NCBI GenBank assembly: GCA_041623475.1
Contig: JBFJWU010000001.1
Coordinates: 1 to 64,000 of the forward strand
Length of the DNA: 64,000 nt
DNA from: JBFJWU01 sp041623475 [NCBI: bacterium]
Lineage (GTDB): Bacteria > J088
Direction: 5' to 3'
Shown: positions 63,753-64,000 of the stretch, one piece after another
Position numbering within the stretch: position 1 is the stretch's first letter
How the letters are laid out: the number at the start of each line of letters is the position of its first letter
The notes under the pieces: model-generated
What the model was told of the DNA's origin: nothing
The model's input: only the letters and a program-made list of their open reading frames with translations
The model's database searches: none
Position numbers and translations under genes: made by a program

Positions 63753-64000
63753 CCTGACTGCGGGTCAGGCGGTGGCGATTTCCACCGCCGATGCAACCAG
63801 ACCCATTGTTCGGGTGCCTGCTCGATTTTGAGTTGCAGGGCAGCCGACAGGATAGTTGTCGCCTGGATCGGATCGTCTGGTAACGGATCGACTCGCGCTA
63901 GCGTCAGGCGGTGCCGATACGGGCCAATCCGTTGCGCGCCACCGACGAACACGGCTGTACCGCGCCGTGCAAGCCGCGCGGCCGCATCCGGTGTTTTTGC
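63734..64000 (-). CDS. Lipid A acyltransferase (LpxL/HtrB family), C-terminal fragment
   Basis: About 88 C-terminal residues are seen; the frame is open to the window edge. The final block APEQWVWLHRRWKSPPP is the usual C-terminal motif of Kdo-lipid A lauroyl/myristoyl transferases, and AVFVGGAQRIGPYRHRL fits the preceding strand. Such enzymes add a secondary acyl chain to lipid A at the inner membrane. The catalytic HX4E motif lies outside the window. The start of the gene is unknown. Confidence 0.75.
   Translation of the reverse strand, partial: AKTPDAAARLARRGTAVFVGGAQRIGPYRHRLTLARVDPLPDDPIQATTILSAALQLKIEQAPEQWVWLHRRWKSPPPDPQSGQAASR

Overview
The window is gene-dense, GC-rich bacterial chromosome with no rRNA, tRNA, CRISPR array, transposase or phage gene that I could recognise. 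A Gram-negative envelope is indicated by lipoprotein signal peptides, two outer-membrane barrel candidates and a lipid A acyltransferase fragment. The order rpmE-prfA-prmC-murA-hisG-hisD, the sigma-54 promoters and regulators, the CIRCE-controlled groESL and the many REC, GGDEF, cyclase and cNMP modules suggest a member of the former Deltaproteobacteria (Myxococcota or a related phylum). This placement is inference from gene content; no marker-gene comparison was run.

Layout. (1) 1-12942 is a signalling island: an NtrC-like fragment, trmI, a receiver gene behind a sigma-54 promoter, a six-gene overlapping kinase/receiver operon (7303 to 2016, minus), a REC-REC-GGDEF protein, an orphan Hpt protein, a REC protein and a REC-adenylate cyclase transcribed divergently from back-to-back sigma-54 promoters, and an NtrC-family activator. 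(2) 13067-15315 is recA-pilT, overlapping by four bases. (3) 15504-21920 holds an SDR epimerase, an IMPase-family phosphatase, a barrel lipoprotein gene broken by an in-frame TAG, a BASS transporter, a membrane GGDEF protein and a cupin lipoprotein. (4) 22061-24188 is groES-groEL with terminator, CIRCE and promoter. (5) 24269-34494 is a compact surface-glycan cluster: TPR-like protein, four GT4 glycosyltransferases, an AsnB-type amidotransferase, a carbamoyltransferase and a WecA-type initiating transferase. (6) 34494-43030 contains small lipoproteins, argH, gyrB, a receiver, lipB-lipA and a thiol peroxidase with a histone-H1-like tail. (7) 43111-47045 has a prohibitin-like protein and a porin/Rieske/di-heme cytochrome operon. 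(8) 47127-56594 has an MscS channel and the long minus-strand operon rpmE-prfA-prmC-murA-hisG-hisD-aroK-coiled coil-gloB-lipoprotein. (9) 56856-64000 has a Nudix protein, two REC-GGDEF proteins, plsY, a TPR-cNMP fusion, a CRP-type regulator, a TatT-like protein, an orphan HigA antitoxin and an lpxL-like fragment.

How the parts work together. Two second messengers are made here: cAMP (REC-cyclase) and c-di-GMP (four GGDEF proteins, all with intact active and inhibitory sites). Two cNMP-binding proteins could read cAMP; no EAL, HD-GYP or PilZ protein is present. The most unusual items are the Tpx-histone-like fusion, the three sigma-54 promoters inside the signalling island, the coupled kinase operon with a receiver that has lost its phosphoacceptor, the di-heme/Rieske/porin redox operon, the in-frame amber codon in a lipoprotein gene, and a glycosyltransferase that seems to start at CTG.
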